This document shows positions 17,978 through 27,152 of a stretch of DNA of 44,558 bases, one piece after another. Location: contig JALHQM010000013.1 of assembly GCA_022841965.1 (NCBI GenBank), positions 19,845 through 64,402 of the forward strand. The letters are read 5' to 3'. Position 1 is the first letter of the stretch; every line of letters begins with the position of its first letter. Under the pieces are notes generated by a model that did no database searches, had not been told where the DNA came from, and saw only the letters and a program-made list of their open reading frames with translations. The stretch comes from Hyphomicrobium sp. (GTDB taxonomy: Bacteria > Pseudomonadota > Alphaproteobacteria > Rhizobiales > Hyphomicrobiaceae). The position numbers were made by a program, and so were the translations under genes.

Positions 17978-18880
17978 ATGCGGTACGTGGGATATGACCA
18001 GTTGCGCAGACGCCCAGCCGAGGCGGCGCCCATGCGCCCTCATGCGGGCGGGGTGCTCATGCCCGTTTTGTTGTTCGTTTCCGTCGCGCTGTTGGTGTTG
18101 AGCCGGCTGGATCACGGATATATCGCGGGCGCGCGCGTGGCGATCGCAGATGCGGTCAGTCCTGTTTTGAGGACGATCATGATTCCGTTGGAACCGCTGC
18201 GTTCGGCGGGGGCGGCGATCGGGCTTGCCTTGGAGCGGGCGGACGACCTCGATCATCTCGCCAACGAAAACCAGCGTCTCAAGGGATGGGAAGCGCGGGC
18301 CAAAGATCTGGAGCGGCAACTTTCCGAACTCGGCGCTGTAGCGAAGACAGCACGGGACCAGGACATGCCGTTCGTGACCGCGCGCGTGATGGCGACGTCG
18401 TCGGGGCCGTTTGTGCGTTCGGCCATCATCAACGCGGGCGAGATCGAAAAACTCAAAAGCGGTTATCCCGTGCTTGCCGGTGACGGATTGGCGGCCCGCG
18501 TGGCAGCCGTGGGCAGGGGGGTGTCGCGCGTCTTGCTGATTACGGACGTGGAGAGCCGTATCCCGGTCTTTGTCGGCCAGCAGGCGGCGAGGGCGATCCT
18601 GGCCGGTGACAATGGCCCTGCACCGCGGCTTCTTTTTCTGGCGCCGGACGCCACTGTGAAGGCTGGCGACGAGGTCGTGACGTCGGGGATTGGCGGGATC
18701 TATCCGCGTGGTTTGCGCATTGGCACCGTGGCAGGCGGCAGCGAACGGCCGACAGTGTCCGTCCATGCCGATCTCGACCGGCTCGAATACGTGAGCATCT
18801 TGTTCTACGAGCCCGGTACCGGCGACGTGCCGCCGCTGGAGCAGCGGCTGCAGCCGGCCGGTGCCGAGGTGGCGAAATGA
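17978..18880 (+). CDS. mreC: rod-shape-determining protein MreC
   Basis: Membrane-anchored periplasmic protein that links MreB to PBP2. The 300-residue product has one N-terminal membrane segment (VLMPVLLFVSVALLVLSRL, about 24-42), a coiled-coil stretch (about 88-125, NENQRLKGWEARAKDLERQL region), and then the two beta-barrel domains with GVSRVLLITDVESRIPV and DEVVTSGIGGIYPRGLRIG. It starts 41 bp after mreB and overlaps mreD by four bases (ATGA), which indicates coupled translation. Confidence 0.94.
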   Translation: MRYVGYDQLRRRPAEAAPMRPHAGGVLMPVLLFVSVALLVLSRLDHGYIAGARVAIADAVSPVLRTIMIPLEPLRSAGAAIGLALERADDLDHLANENQRLKGWEARAKDLERQLSELGAVAKTARDQDMPFVTARVMATSSGPFVRSAIINAGEIEKLKSGYPVLAGDGLAARVAAVGRGVSRVLLITDVESRIPVFVGQQAARAILAGDNGPAPRLLFLAPDATVKAGDEVVTSGIGGIYPRGLRIGTVAGGSERPTVSVHADLDRLEYVSILFYEPGTGDVPPLEQRLQPAGAEVAK

Positions 18881-19392
18881 CGTCGATCGCTGGACGTTTA
18901 ATGCCCGCCGTGACTGTTGCCATTCTTGCCGTTCTCGCGGTGCTGCCGTGGGGATTGCCACCGAATGCCCGGTTCGTGCTGCCGTTCCTGCCCGTTATCG
19001 CCATTTACACTTGGTCTGGGCGGCACCCAGACCGGCTTTCTGCTTGGGTGCCGTTTACGGCGGGCATCGTTGTCGACGTGCTGACGAACGGGCCGATCGG
19101 GTATTGGGCGCTGCTCTATCTGGGCAGCATGATGCTGGGCGTCGATGCGCAGCGTATGTCCGGGACCGGCTCTGCTCAGCGCTGGGTTGTGTTTCTCGCT
19201 TCTCTCGCGGGGCTTGTCTTTGCCGCATGGGGCGTCGCGTCGATCTATCATTTGGGGTTGGCCGACTGGCGGCCGTTCGCCTGGGCGCTTTGGATCACTG
19301 CGCTGTGCTATCCGCCATTGGCTTTTGTGCTGCGGGCACTGGATCCCGAGCCATTCCGGGCTAGCAACGATCGCCTTGTGCGCGGGGTCTAG
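18877..19392 (+). CDS. mreD: rod-shape-determining protein MreD
   Basis: Small integral membrane component of the elongasome. The 171 residues form about five hydrophobic helices, with the family-like PNARFVLPFLPVIAIYTWSGRHPDRLSAWVPF order of a short loop and acidic-basic turn. Sequence conservation in this family is low, so the call rests mainly on hydrophobicity, length and position between mreC and mrdA. It overlaps mreC by ATGA and ends 2 bp before mrdA. Confidence 0.9.
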   Translation: MTSIAGRLMPAVTVAILAVLAVLPWGLPPNARFVLPFLPVIAIYTWSGRHPDRLSAWVPFTAGIVVDVLTNGPIGYWALLYLGSMMLGVDAQRMSGTGSAQRWVVFLASLAGLVFAAWGVASIYHLGLADWRPFAWALWITALCYPPLAFVLRALDPEPFRASNDRLVRGV

Positions 19393-19394
19393 GG

Positions 19395-21233
19395 ATGGAG
19401 ACGCGCGACGGGGATGATCTTGACGGCCGGCGCCTGACGCGGCGCGCGCTGATTGCAGGCGGCCTGCAAGCGATGGCTTTCGGCGTGATCGGCGTGCGGC
19501 TGTTTCAGCTGCAGGTCGTCGAGGGGCAGCGGTTGCGGGTGCTGGCGGATGGCAATCGCGTCAATGTGCGACCGCTGTTGCCACGACGCGGGCGCATTCT
19601 GGACCGGAGCGGGCGGGTGCTGGCATCGAACGTGGAGCGATTTCGCGTTTGGATCCGTCCGGGAGATCGCAGCCGGATGCGGTCGTCGTTGCAACGGTTG
19701 GCGCCGCTGATCGGGCTCAGTGACAGCGACATCAATGGGCTGGTTGAAAAGGCGCGGGCGCAGCCGCGCAACCGCGCACTGCTCGTCCGATCGGGGGTGG
19801 ATTTCCAGACGATTGCACAGATTGGACTGCGAGCGCCTGAGTTGCCCGGTGTCGAGACGGACGTCGCGTTCGATCGCGCGTATGCCTATGGCGTGGCCAC
19901 GGGGCATGTGGTCGGCCACATTGGAGGTGTCGATCGGCCGGCGATGGATGATGAGGCCTTTCTGAGGCTGCCCGATGCACGGGTTGGCAAGACGGGCGTG
20001 GAGTTGGGACTCGAGCGCGACCTGCGCGGCGAGGCGGGGCAGACACGGATCGAAGTCGATGCGCGCGGGGATTTGGTCCGCGTGATTGCCGAGAGCGAGC
20101 CCGTTTCCGGCCGGGACGTGATCCTGACGATCGATGCGGGCTTGCAGCAGCGGGTTTTGGATCGGCTTTCGTCGGAGGTGCGAGCGGCGGCCGTTGTGCT
20201 CGATGTGGAGACGGGCGAGGTCGCCGTGATGGCGTCGGTGCCGTCTTATGATCCCAATGCTTTGACACTCCATTTCGATGAGGCTGACTTCGCGCGCATG
20301 GAGCGCGATCCGCATAAGCCGCTCGTCAATCGGGCAATCGCTGGGCTTTATCCGCCGGGATCGACCTTCAAAATGGTGACTGCGCTGGCGGCGCTGGAAG
20401 CCGGGGTGATCACAACCAACGAACGGGTGGCGTGCAGCGGAGCGTTCGCGTTTGCTGGCGAAACATTCAAGTGCTGGAACCGGGGCGGGCATGGTTCCGT
20501 GGACCTTGCCGACGCAATTCGCAAATCGTGTGACGTTTATTTCTATGAGTTGGCGGAACGGCTTGGTGTCGATCGCATTGCGGCGATGGCGAAGACGCTC
20601 GGGCTTGGGCAGACCTATGCGTGCGGGTTGGGTGGGCAGAAGGACGGGCTTATTCCGACCACGGGCTGGAAACTGGCGGTGAAAGGTGAGCGTTGGTTGC
20701 GGGGTGAGACGATCCTGGCCGGTATCGGGCAAGGCTTTGTGCTGACCACACCGTTGCAACTGGCCGTTATGACGGCGCGGCTGGCGACGGGGCGGGCGGT
20801 GGTTCCGACCCTCGTTCGGATGGACGGTGGGCCGCGTGGGCCCGGGTCGCTGTTTCCGCCTCTCCCGATTGCTGCTGCTGGGCTCGACGCGGTGCGGCGC
20901 GCGATGATCGGAGCGGTGCATGCTCCGGACGGCACGGGGGGGAATGCGGCGCTTGACGTGGGCGACGTGCTGATAGCGGGCAAGACGGGGACTTCGCAAG
21001 TGTGGTCGTCGGCGCGCCAGCCGGCGCCGCGCGATGATCGGTATGAATTGCGCGATCATGCGCTGTTCGTCTCGTTTTTTCCTGCGGCTTCGCCGCGGTA
21101 TGCGGTGTCGCTTGTGGTGGAGCATGGCGGGAGCGGCGGGCAGACCGCTGCGCCGCTGGTGCGCGACATTGCGCGTCTGGTTCTGGCGGAGGCCGCGTTG
21201 GCCGCGGTGCCCGTGGTGGAGAGCGGGCGATGA
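19395..21233 (+). CDS. mrdA: penicillin-binding protein 2 (MrdA)
   Basis: Peptidoglycan transpeptidase of lateral wall growth, working with RodA. The 612-residue protein has an N-terminal membrane segment (ALIAGGLQAMAFGVIGVRLF region), the PBP dimerisation domain (RGRILDRSGRVLASN), and a C-terminal transpeptidase domain. The active-site motifs are S323-T-F-K, S378-C-D and K530-T-G. The second motif is SCD rather than SxN, as is common in PBP2. It begins 2 bp after mreD and overlaps rodA by four bases. Length is normal. Confidence 0.95.
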   Translation: METRDGDDLDGRRLTRRALIAGGLQAMAFGVIGVRLFQLQVVEGQRLRVLADGNRVNVRPLLPRRGRILDRSGRVLASNVERFRVWIRPGDRSRMRSSLQRLAPLIGLSDSDINGLVEKARAQPRNRALLVRSGVDFQTIAQIGLRAPELPGVETDVAFDRAYAYGVATGHVVGHIGGVDRPAMDDEAFLRLPDARVGKTGVELGLERDLRGEAGQTRIEVDARGDLVRVIAESEPVSGRDVILTIDAGLQQRVLDRLSSEVRAAAVVLDVETGEVAVMASVPSYDPNALTLHFDEADFARMERDPHKPLVNRAIAGLYPPGSTFKMVTALAALEAGVITTNERVACSGAFAFAGETFKCWNRGGHGSVDLADAIRKSCDVYFYELAERLGVDRIAAMAKTLGLGQTYACGLGGQKDGLIPTTGWKLAVKGERWLRGETILAGIGQGFVLTTPLQLAVMTARLATGRAVVPTLVRMDGGPRGPGSLFPPLPIAAAGLDAVRRAMIGAVHAPDGTGGNAALDVGDVLIAGKTGTSQVWSSARQPAPRDDRYELRDHALFVSFFPAASPRYAVSLVVEHGGSGGQTAAPLVRDIARLVLAEAALAAVPVVESGR

Positions 21234-22387
21234 GACCGATGGCAACAGCGGCTGGCGGACTGAGGGTTTTGAGCGGTTTGCCGCGGACGCACTGGGCTGT
21301 GCTGGCACTTGTTTCGCTTTTGTGTGGGATCGGGATTGCCACGCTTTATTCCGTTGAGGGTGGGTCGTTCCAGCCTTGGGCGGAACGGCATGGTCTGAGG
21401 TTTCTCGTTGGGCTCGCGTGCATTCTGGTTATGCTGACTGTTCCGGCGGCGGTGTGGTTTCGATTGGCGGTTCCAGCCTATCTGACAGCGCTTTTTTTGC
21501 TCGTTCTGGTGCCTGTGCTGGGGAGCCAAGTGCTGGGCGCGCGGCGGTGGCTGGATTTTGGGTTTGTGTCGTTCCAGCCGGGCGAGTTGATGAAGGTGGC
21601 GCTCGTTCTGATGCTGGCTGCTTACTACCATTGGCTGCCGCGCGAGCGGGTTTCCGATGCGCTCTGGGTCGCGCTTCCCGTTCTGTTGATCGCGATCCCG
21701 GCTGTGTTCACGCTGCGGCAGCCGGATCTTGGGTCGGCGTTGCTGTACGCGATCACGGGTTTCGGGATTATGTTTCTGGCGGGGGTATCAGCGCTCTATT
21801 TTGCCGGTGCTGCCGTTGCGCTGGCGGCGGCGTTGCCGCTGATCTGGTCGTCGCTGCACGACTATCAGCGGCGGCGGATCGAGGTGTTTCTCGATCCGGG
21901 GTCAGATCCGCTAGGCGCTGGCTATCATATCCAGCAATCGAAGATCGCGCTTGGATCGGGTGGGGTGAGTGGCACGGGCTACATGAAGGGCTCGCAGAGT
22001 CAGCTTGATTTTCTGCCCGAGAAGCACACGGATTTCATTTTCACGATGTTTGCCGAGGAGTGGGGTTTTGCCGGTGCAGTCGGGTTGCTCGCTTTGCAGG
22101 CGGCGCTCATCTTCGTGCTGTGGCGCATCATGATGACGGCTGGATCGTTGTTCGCGCAGGTGTTGGCGGCGGGGGCGGCGCTAACGATTTTTCTCTATGC
22201 CGTTGTGAACGCGGCGATGGTGACGGGGCTTGTGCCTGTGGTCGGTGTGCCGATGCCGTTCGTGTCCTACGGTGGCACCTCGATGCTGAGCCTTATGGCG
22301 GCGCTGGGGCTCGCCTTATCAGCGGCGGCGGATCGGGGTTTCGGGGCTTCTGGCCGGCCGTGGAACGGGCGCCGGAGCGGTGTTTGA
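21230..22387 (+). CDS. rodA: peptidoglycan glycosyltransferase RodA (MrdB)
   Basis: SEDS-family polymerase that makes glycan strands in a complex with PBP2. The 385 residues contain about ten membrane helices and the SEDS signatures RQPDLGSALLYAITGFGIMF and QLDFLPEKHTDFIFTMFAEEWGF. Near the end comes PVVGVPMPFVSYGGTSMLS. The start overlaps the mrdA stop (ATGA). It is the last gene of the cluster; a hairpin terminator and a tRNA gene follow. Confidence 0.95.
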   Translation: MRPMATAAGGLRVLSGLPRTHWAVLALVSLLCGIGIATLYSVEGGSFQPWAERHGLRFLVGLACILVMLTVPAAVWFRLAVPAYLTALFLLVLVPVLGSQVLGARRWLDFGFVSFQPGELMKVALVLMLAAYYHWLPRERVSDALWVALPVLLIAIPAVFTLRQPDLGSALLYAITGFGIMFLAGVSALYFAGAAVALAAALPLIWSSLHDYQRRRIEVFLDPGSDPLGAGYHIQQSKIALGSGGVSGTGYMKGSQSQLDFLPEKHTDFIFTMFAEEWGFAGAVGLLALQAALIFVLWRIMMTAGSLFAQVLAAGAALTIFLYAVVNAAMVTGLVPVVGVPMPFVSYGGTSMLSLMAALGLALSAAADRGFGASGRPWNGRRSGV

Positions 22388-22490
22388 ACAGCCTGAAGGG
22401 CTTTGGTTTTCCCGCTGAGGGATATGCGCACAAAGAACCGCAACGGCGGCACTGGACAGGGGCGGCCACGGGTGCTAGATGCTCGCCCGC

Positions 22491-22508
22491 GGGTCCGGCA
22501 ACGGACCC
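22491..22508 (+). terminator. terminator of the mre-rod cluster
   Basis: GGGTCCG (22491-22497), tetraloop GCAA, CGGACCC (22502-22508), then CGTTTCGTTCT. A perfect 7-bp stem with a stable GNRA loop, about 100 bp after rodA and 44 bp before tRNA-Lys. Confidence 0.6.
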
Positions 22509-22552
22509 CGTTTCGTTCTGGAGCCGTGATCGATGCGTCTCCAGCGGCGAGT

Positions 22553-22628
<76 letters not shown>

Positions 22629-22749
22629 AATTTTTCCTGAAATTCAGATGGTTGGCGCTGTGGTCGGCGAGAGCGGGACCACTTTGCGGTCTGCACGTGT
22701 TCTCGTGGCTTCGAGTGAGTCCGCTGAGCGTCTTTGCTGCGGCCTTGTC

Positions 22750-23526
22750 TCAGTGCCTGTCGAACACGAGCCGTTGAGGTGATTGGCCTGTGACAGCACA
22801 CGCTTTGTCCAGTTTGGGGGCGTCGCCTGACAGCGTAACGGTGCGTTCGTCGACGCTGACTGTTCCGGTCACGGCGAAAGTTTGAACCCCGCATTGCTTC
22901 GACCAGTAGCGTGCCGTTCCCGAGTAGGTGTTGCCTGAGCGCACGCCTTCAAAAAGTGCCGCGTCGGGGCGAACTCCTACGGCCAAGAGGTTGACGCGAG
23001 GGTTCATGTAGAGGATGCGGCGGTTCTCGCCATCGGCCTCGAGCTTCATCGCTGAGCCGTTGTGGCTCCAGGTGCCGGTGGCTCCGACCTGCCAACTTTG
23101 GACTGGGCGCGGTGACTTCTCTGACTTTGTCACGATGTCCCGATCGCAATTGAAGGCGGCGGGCAGGCCGCTGGAGGCCAATTCGCAGGACATCTTGACG
23201 GTGCGGGACTTGGAGTCCTCGTTCTCAATGACGATTGTCTGGCGCCACGTGCGTGCGAGATAGCCGAATTTGGCGCCGTTGGATTCGGGATTGTCGGACA
23301 GGCAGTATCCCTCGGTTTCTGACAGGATATGGTCTTCGATGATCCGGTAGGGTCGAGAGGTTCCCGCAGGGTCACCCTCTTTCTCGAGCACGCCGTCAAA
23401 GATGCGGTATGATCCATCCGATGACTTGCATTCGTTCGCATAGTCGCCGGCCATTGCCCTACCATTGGCTCCCATGATCAGGCAGACGGCCAACGCTGAC
23501 AGATAAAATTTTCCGGACGGAGACAT
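22750..23526 (-). CDS. secreted protein of unknown function
   Basis: No family recognised. The 258-residue product has a signal peptide (residues 1 to about 26, LSALAVCLIMGANGRAMA). The mature protein of about 230 residues has seven cysteines and many short beta segments, for instance GSYRIFDGVLEKEG and RTVKMSCELAS. It reads like a periplasmic beta-rich protein. Its last residues are convergent with tRNA-Lys and its start faces the divergent large haem-motif gene at 23775. Nothing in its neighbours suggests a role. Confidence 0.7.
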   Translation of the reverse strand: MSPSGKFYLSALAVCLIMGANGRAMAGDYANECKSSDGSYRIFDGVLEKEGDPAGTSRPYRIIEDHILSETEGYCLSDNPESNGAKFGYLARTWRQTIVIENEDSKSRTVKMSCELASSGLPAAFNCDRDIVTKSEKSPRPVQSWQVGATGTWSHNGSAMKLEADGENRRILYMNPRVNLLAVGVRPDAALFEGVRSGNTYSGTARYWSKQCGVQTFAVTGTVSVDERTVTLSGDAPKLDKACAVTGQSPQRLVFDRH

Positions 23527-23774
23527 AATTGGCCCTGGCTCTAAGAAGGGGTTCGACGCTGCTCAACATAGCCGTTGGGACCGAAAGAAGAAGGGGATGC
23601 TGGTGTCTCCCTCCAACTTCCGATTCCGAGGTCCCATCGCTACTTCAGATTTACCCAAGATGCAGTTCGGTGCATAGCTCATATGGACCGGTGTCTAGAA
23701 TGCTTTTCTGGAAAACTGGGGTCTAGACTGCTCGAGTCTCGATTGCTGGGGCCTCCAGATCGTCGGCATGTTTC

Positions 23775-25799
23775 ATGTTTATCGGTGCGTCTATGCAGAA
23801 AATATTGGCGCTGGCCAAGGGTGTTACACTTTTCGCTGGCCTATTGCTGTGGCCTGCCACGGCTATAGCCGCAGATCTTGAAGCCGGACTTGCGATCAGC
23901 GATCCCGACATTCTCGAACGGCTGGAGAAGAAGGGCCTAGCTCTTGACGCGCTGCTCAAATCCGGCTGGCAACGCGGCGTGACTGTGACCCCGGCGAACA
24001 ACGCTGGTCTGTCGTCGATTTCGCAGATGCAAGATGTCTTCCGTGTTGTCGAGCGCGAAATGACGCTGACGAAGCGGGCTAATCCTGGCGCCGGCGTCGG
24101 CATGGCCTTCAACCACAAGCGATTGTTCGATACTTCGTTCCTCTCCGCCGCTGATGCACGCTTCCCACTCGTTGGCATTGTGCAGCGGCTAGATCGGATG
24201 TACCGCCAGCCTGCAAACTGCGGCGAAGTTCGCCTGATCTATCGCCTCGAATATGTGCGCCAGACCGGAGATGGCATCGCTCGTTCTCGCCTTCCCATGA
24301 CGCTCAATCTCGTCTTGCACTCTAAACTCCCGCACCAGGCAATGTCTTGTCGCGATCTGGCGCGCAAATGGATCGCATCCGGCGAAAGTGCGCTGCGCGG
24401 ATCAGCGGCGGTCGATTTTCTGCTCGGTACCAACGGCCCGCTCCACACAGTCACCCCGGCGCACATCGATCGCATCGAAACGAACTTCCAATCCTTGCGC
24501 CGGCCCGCCGCCAGCATCTCGGAATTCGGCGGCCACGCCGAATACGTTCTGAAGGTCTTCAATTCCATTCCGGCAGCCCCGGGGAGCGCTAACGCAAAGC
24601 CAGTTTTTCGCGAAACCGCCATGGAAAACATGATCGATCGCGACCGTCTGCTTGCCAATCCCACGCTCCTGGCCCGCTTCAAGACCTGGCTCTTCGAACC
24701 CGCCACCGTGCGTGCGCTGGATGACGGCACCATCGATATTCCGCACGATTTTCGCGCCATCAATGGCCGCTCGTTCGCACCTGGCGGTCATGCCCGATCA
24801 GGCAATCGAACCTCTTACGGCCTCCTTAGCGACGCGGAGCTCGCCGCCGCCATTACGTCAGCGAATGAGACTGGCGGCCGCTTGAAAAACATTTCCTCCC
24901 CCGATGGCTTCCGGATGCGCCTCGACGATACCGGCTGCGTCGGCTGCCACCAGTCGCGTGCGATCGGTGGATTTCATTTCATGGGGATCGACTCGGCTGC
25001 CAGCAAACGCCATCTTCCCGAGAACGCGATCTTTGTTCCAGCATCTGCTCACTTCTATGGCGACGCGCCACGCCGCCGCAAAATCCTCGAAGCGTTGGCG
25101 ACCGGCAATGAACCGGATTGGGCGCGCGGGTTTTCGCTCCGGCCTCGGCGCTCAATGGCCACCGAGCGGACGACTTCGCCGCGTTTCAGCATTATCGGCA
25201 CCGGCTTCCTCAACGGTTGGGGCGCCACCTGCTATACCAATCGCGCCAATGATCCAAGTTTCAAAGCCTGGACCTGCGCGAGCGGTCTCGCCTGCGTCAT
25301 GCCGCACGACACTCCCAAGCAGCCGGGGCTTGGTGTCTGCATGACCAAAGGGCGTTTCGGCACCGGGGACGCGGCAGAATATGGGGTCATCCAGAGTTCA
25401 CGCTTCGGACAGGATTCCTACACCCGCTTGAAACCCGCGCCCGGCAAACCTCTCACGCCGCCCAATCTCGCGATCGACTCTGACCGGCAGCGGGCTGCCC
25501 CGCAAGCCGGGGGCTTCTTCGGCGGAATGGTCTACCAGAAGACATGCCAAGGCCGTTTTCCAGCCAGCTCGATCTGTGCACGACATGCCGGCCGGGATTT
25601 CAATAGGTGCCTCGCCACAGCGGCAAATTTCAAAACGTGCTTCACCGACCGCCATACCGATCGTGTGGGTTTGCGCGAATGCGACAGCGCCAAGCCGTGC
25701 CGCGACGACTACATCTGCGTTGCGACCGCCGACCGAACCAGTGGTGCCTGTCTTCCACCGTATTTCATGATGCAGTTTCGCGTCGATGGGCATCCCTGA
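23775..25799 (+). CDS. large secreted protein with one c-type haem motif
   Basis: I do not recognise the family. The 674-residue product has an N-terminal signal (ILALAKGVTLFAGLLLWPATAIAA; Met1 or Met7 could start it, neither with a clear ribosome-binding site). There is one CxxCH motif (CVGCH, residues 388-392) in TGCVGCHQSRAIGGFHFMG, which would bind haem c covalently in the periplasm. The C-terminal third is Cys-rich: ATCYTNRAND, WTCASGLACVMPH, GVCMTKG, QGRFPASSICARH, then a CDSAKPCRDDYICV cluster. The middle holds no domain I can name. Codons here end mostly in C (gcc, acc, ctc, ttc), while neighbours prefer G, so transfer is possible. Confidence 0.78.
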   Translation: MFIGASMQKILALAKGVTLFAGLLLWPATAIAADLEAGLAISDPDILERLEKKGLALDALLKSGWQRGVTVTPANNAGLSSISQMQDVFRVVEREMTLTKRANPGAGVGMAFNHKRLFDTSFLSAADARFPLVGIVQRLDRMYRQPANCGEVRLIYRLEYVRQTGDGIARSRLPMTLNLVLHSKLPHQAMSCRDLARKWIASGESALRGSAAVDFLLGTNGPLHTVTPAHIDRIETNFQSLRRPAASISEFGGHAEYVLKVFNSIPAAPGSANAKPVFRETAMENMIDRDRLLANPTLLARFKTWLFEPATVRALDDGTIDIPHDFRAINGRSFAPGGHARSGNRTSYGLLSDAELAAAITSANETGGRLKNISSPDGFRMRLDDTGCVGCHQSRAIGGFHFMGIDSAASKRHLPENAIFVPASAHFYGDAPRRRKILEALATGNEPDWARGFSLRPRRSMATERTTSPRFSIIGTGFLNGWGATCYTNRANDPSFKAWTCASGLACVMPHDTPKQPGLGVCMTKGRFGTGDAAEYGVIQSSRFGQDSYTRLKPAPGKPLTPPNLAIDSDRQRAAPQAGGFFGGMVYQKTCQGRFPASSICARHAGRDFNRCLATAANFKTCFTDRHTDRVGLRECDSAKPCRDDYICVATADRTSGACLPPYFMMQFRVDGHP

Positions 25800-25957
25800 C
25801 GCGACGGACTGTCTGGCAATCGCGCCCGAACGCTATTCCTCAATGCGTCGTGAGTTCTGTAGAGGTGTGGTTCGAGAGCAAGCGCAGGGTCCTGAGCCGT
25901 CGATGAGGTCGAGTGTGTCAGGCGGGGTGTAGCGGGCCGGGTGGGGCTTAGCAGCGA

Positions 25958-26473
25958 CTAGGTGAGAGACTGGCCGCCGTTTTCGGAGGGGCGTGGGGCG
26001 GGGCGTGGAAACGGGATGATCGTCGCTGAGCCGTTGGTGGGACGGGGGACATCGACGGCGAGTTCGCTCAGGTCGGCGAGGTCGTCCATCCATTCGCCGC
26101 ACAGGTCGGCTAGTGTCAGGCCCGCAGCTTCGGACAGCCAGGGTTGCAAGATGGTGCGTCCTTCGCCCGTCTCGAGATCGGCATGCAGGATGAGATACCG
26201 GTCTTGAACTGCTGATTCGGGGCTGCGCATCCAACGGCGGATCACTTGCGCCGTCTCACCCGCTTCCGCGAGTTCGGGATCGGACACCAGCATTTCGACA
26301 TGCGGCGCGTAGGCTTCGCTGTCGTAGGGGAGCATTTTCCAGGGCAGATCATCGGCCGTTGCCGCATCGAGCGCGCGGTCGGCAGCTTCCTGACCCGTCT
26401 TGATGTCGTCGCTTTCGATTTCGATGCACGCCACTTCCAAGCGAATCCGAACGACCTTGGCGTAGTACTTCAT
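25958..26473 (-). CDS. acidic cytoplasmic protein of unknown function
   Basis: Family not recognised. The ATG at 26473 has GGAGG 8 bp upstream and gives 171 residues. The frame is open to 26662, but the extra residues do not look like a protein domain. The sequence begins MKYYAKVVRIRLEVACIEIES, as in a small alpha/beta fold, is rich in Asp and Glu, and ends in a Pro-rich low-complexity tail (IIPFPRPAPRP). There is no signal peptide or membrane segment. The adjacent 158 bp (25800-25957) and 288 bp (26474-26761) contain nothing I can identify. Confidence 0.7.
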   Translation of the reverse strand: MKYYAKVVRIRLEVACIEIESDDIKTGQEAADRALDAATADDLPWKMLPYDSEAYAPHVEMLVSDPELAEAGETAQVIRRWMRSPESAVQDRYLILHADLETGEGRTILQPWLSEAAGLTLADLCGEWMDDLADLSELAVDVPRPTNGSATIIPFPRPAPRPSENGGQSLT

Positions 26474-26761
26474 CTCAAGCCTCCGCTCGCCGACAACAGG
26501 GGGATGATGGGCGAGTCGAAGCGTATCCTGCAACGGTCGAATTGGTAGACATGGGAGGCGTGGGGCGGCTGTGCAACAGGCAAGCGCTGGATGCTTAAAA
26601 ATCCGCCGGCCGCCTACAACTCCGTCAATTGGCGTGCAGAGGAAGACGGGCGGCGATTCCACTGGTCATTGACGCACTGCCAAAGACGGCGGATCGTGCA
26701 GTTGCTCGGTAAAATTGGGCATCCAGGTCAATGAAACTTTTCTAAATGAGGAACGGCGCTC

Positions 26762-27112
26762 ATGACTTGGATTGTCACAAAGTATGCGATTACCGCTTTC
26801 CTGGTCGTGGTGATTTCCGAGGTCGCCAAGATGAGTGATCGGCTCGGCGGACTGATTGCGGCGTTGCCGCTGGTCACCGTGCTGACGTTGGTCTGGCTAT
26901 GGGCGGAAGGGCAGGGCGATGCAAAGATCGCCAATCATGCTTGGTATACGTTCTGGTATGTGGTGCCGACGCTGCCGATGTTTCTCGTGTTTCCCTGGCT
27001 GCTGCCGCGGATAGGGTTCTGGATGACGATGGGTGCGAGCGTCGCTGTAACACTGGCGAGCTTTGCGATCTTTGCGGTGATCGTGCGCCGGTTCGGCATC
27101 GAGCTACTCTAG
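26762..27112 (+). CDS. DUF3147 small membrane protein
   Basis: A 116-residue integral membrane protein with four hydrophobic helices: TKYAITAFLVVVISEVAKM, LIAALPLVTVLTLVWLWA, a third around FWYVVPTLPMFLVFPWLL, and a fourth near the C-terminus. The SEVAKMSDRLGGLIAALPLV order matches the DUF3147 family as I recall it, whose function is unknown. It is convergent with mobAB. Confidence 0.78.
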   Translation: MTWIVTKYAITAFLVVVISEVAKMSDRLGGLIAALPLVTVLTLVWLWAEGQGDAKIANHAWYTFWYVVPTLPMFLVFPWLLPRIGFWMTMGASVAVTLASFAIFAVIVRRFGIELL

Positions 27113-27152
27113 GCATGTGGCCGTTGGAATCGCGCCCAGGGCAGGTGAGAGC

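Noticed and set aside
19389-21308. 639-codon frame on the minus strand opposite mrdA
   Set aside because: Shadow of mrdA with a low-complexity Arg/Pro composition and no domain.
22750-26473. Genomic island or attachment site behind tRNA-Lys
   Set aside because: I found no repeat of the tRNA 3' end and no integrase or mobility gene.
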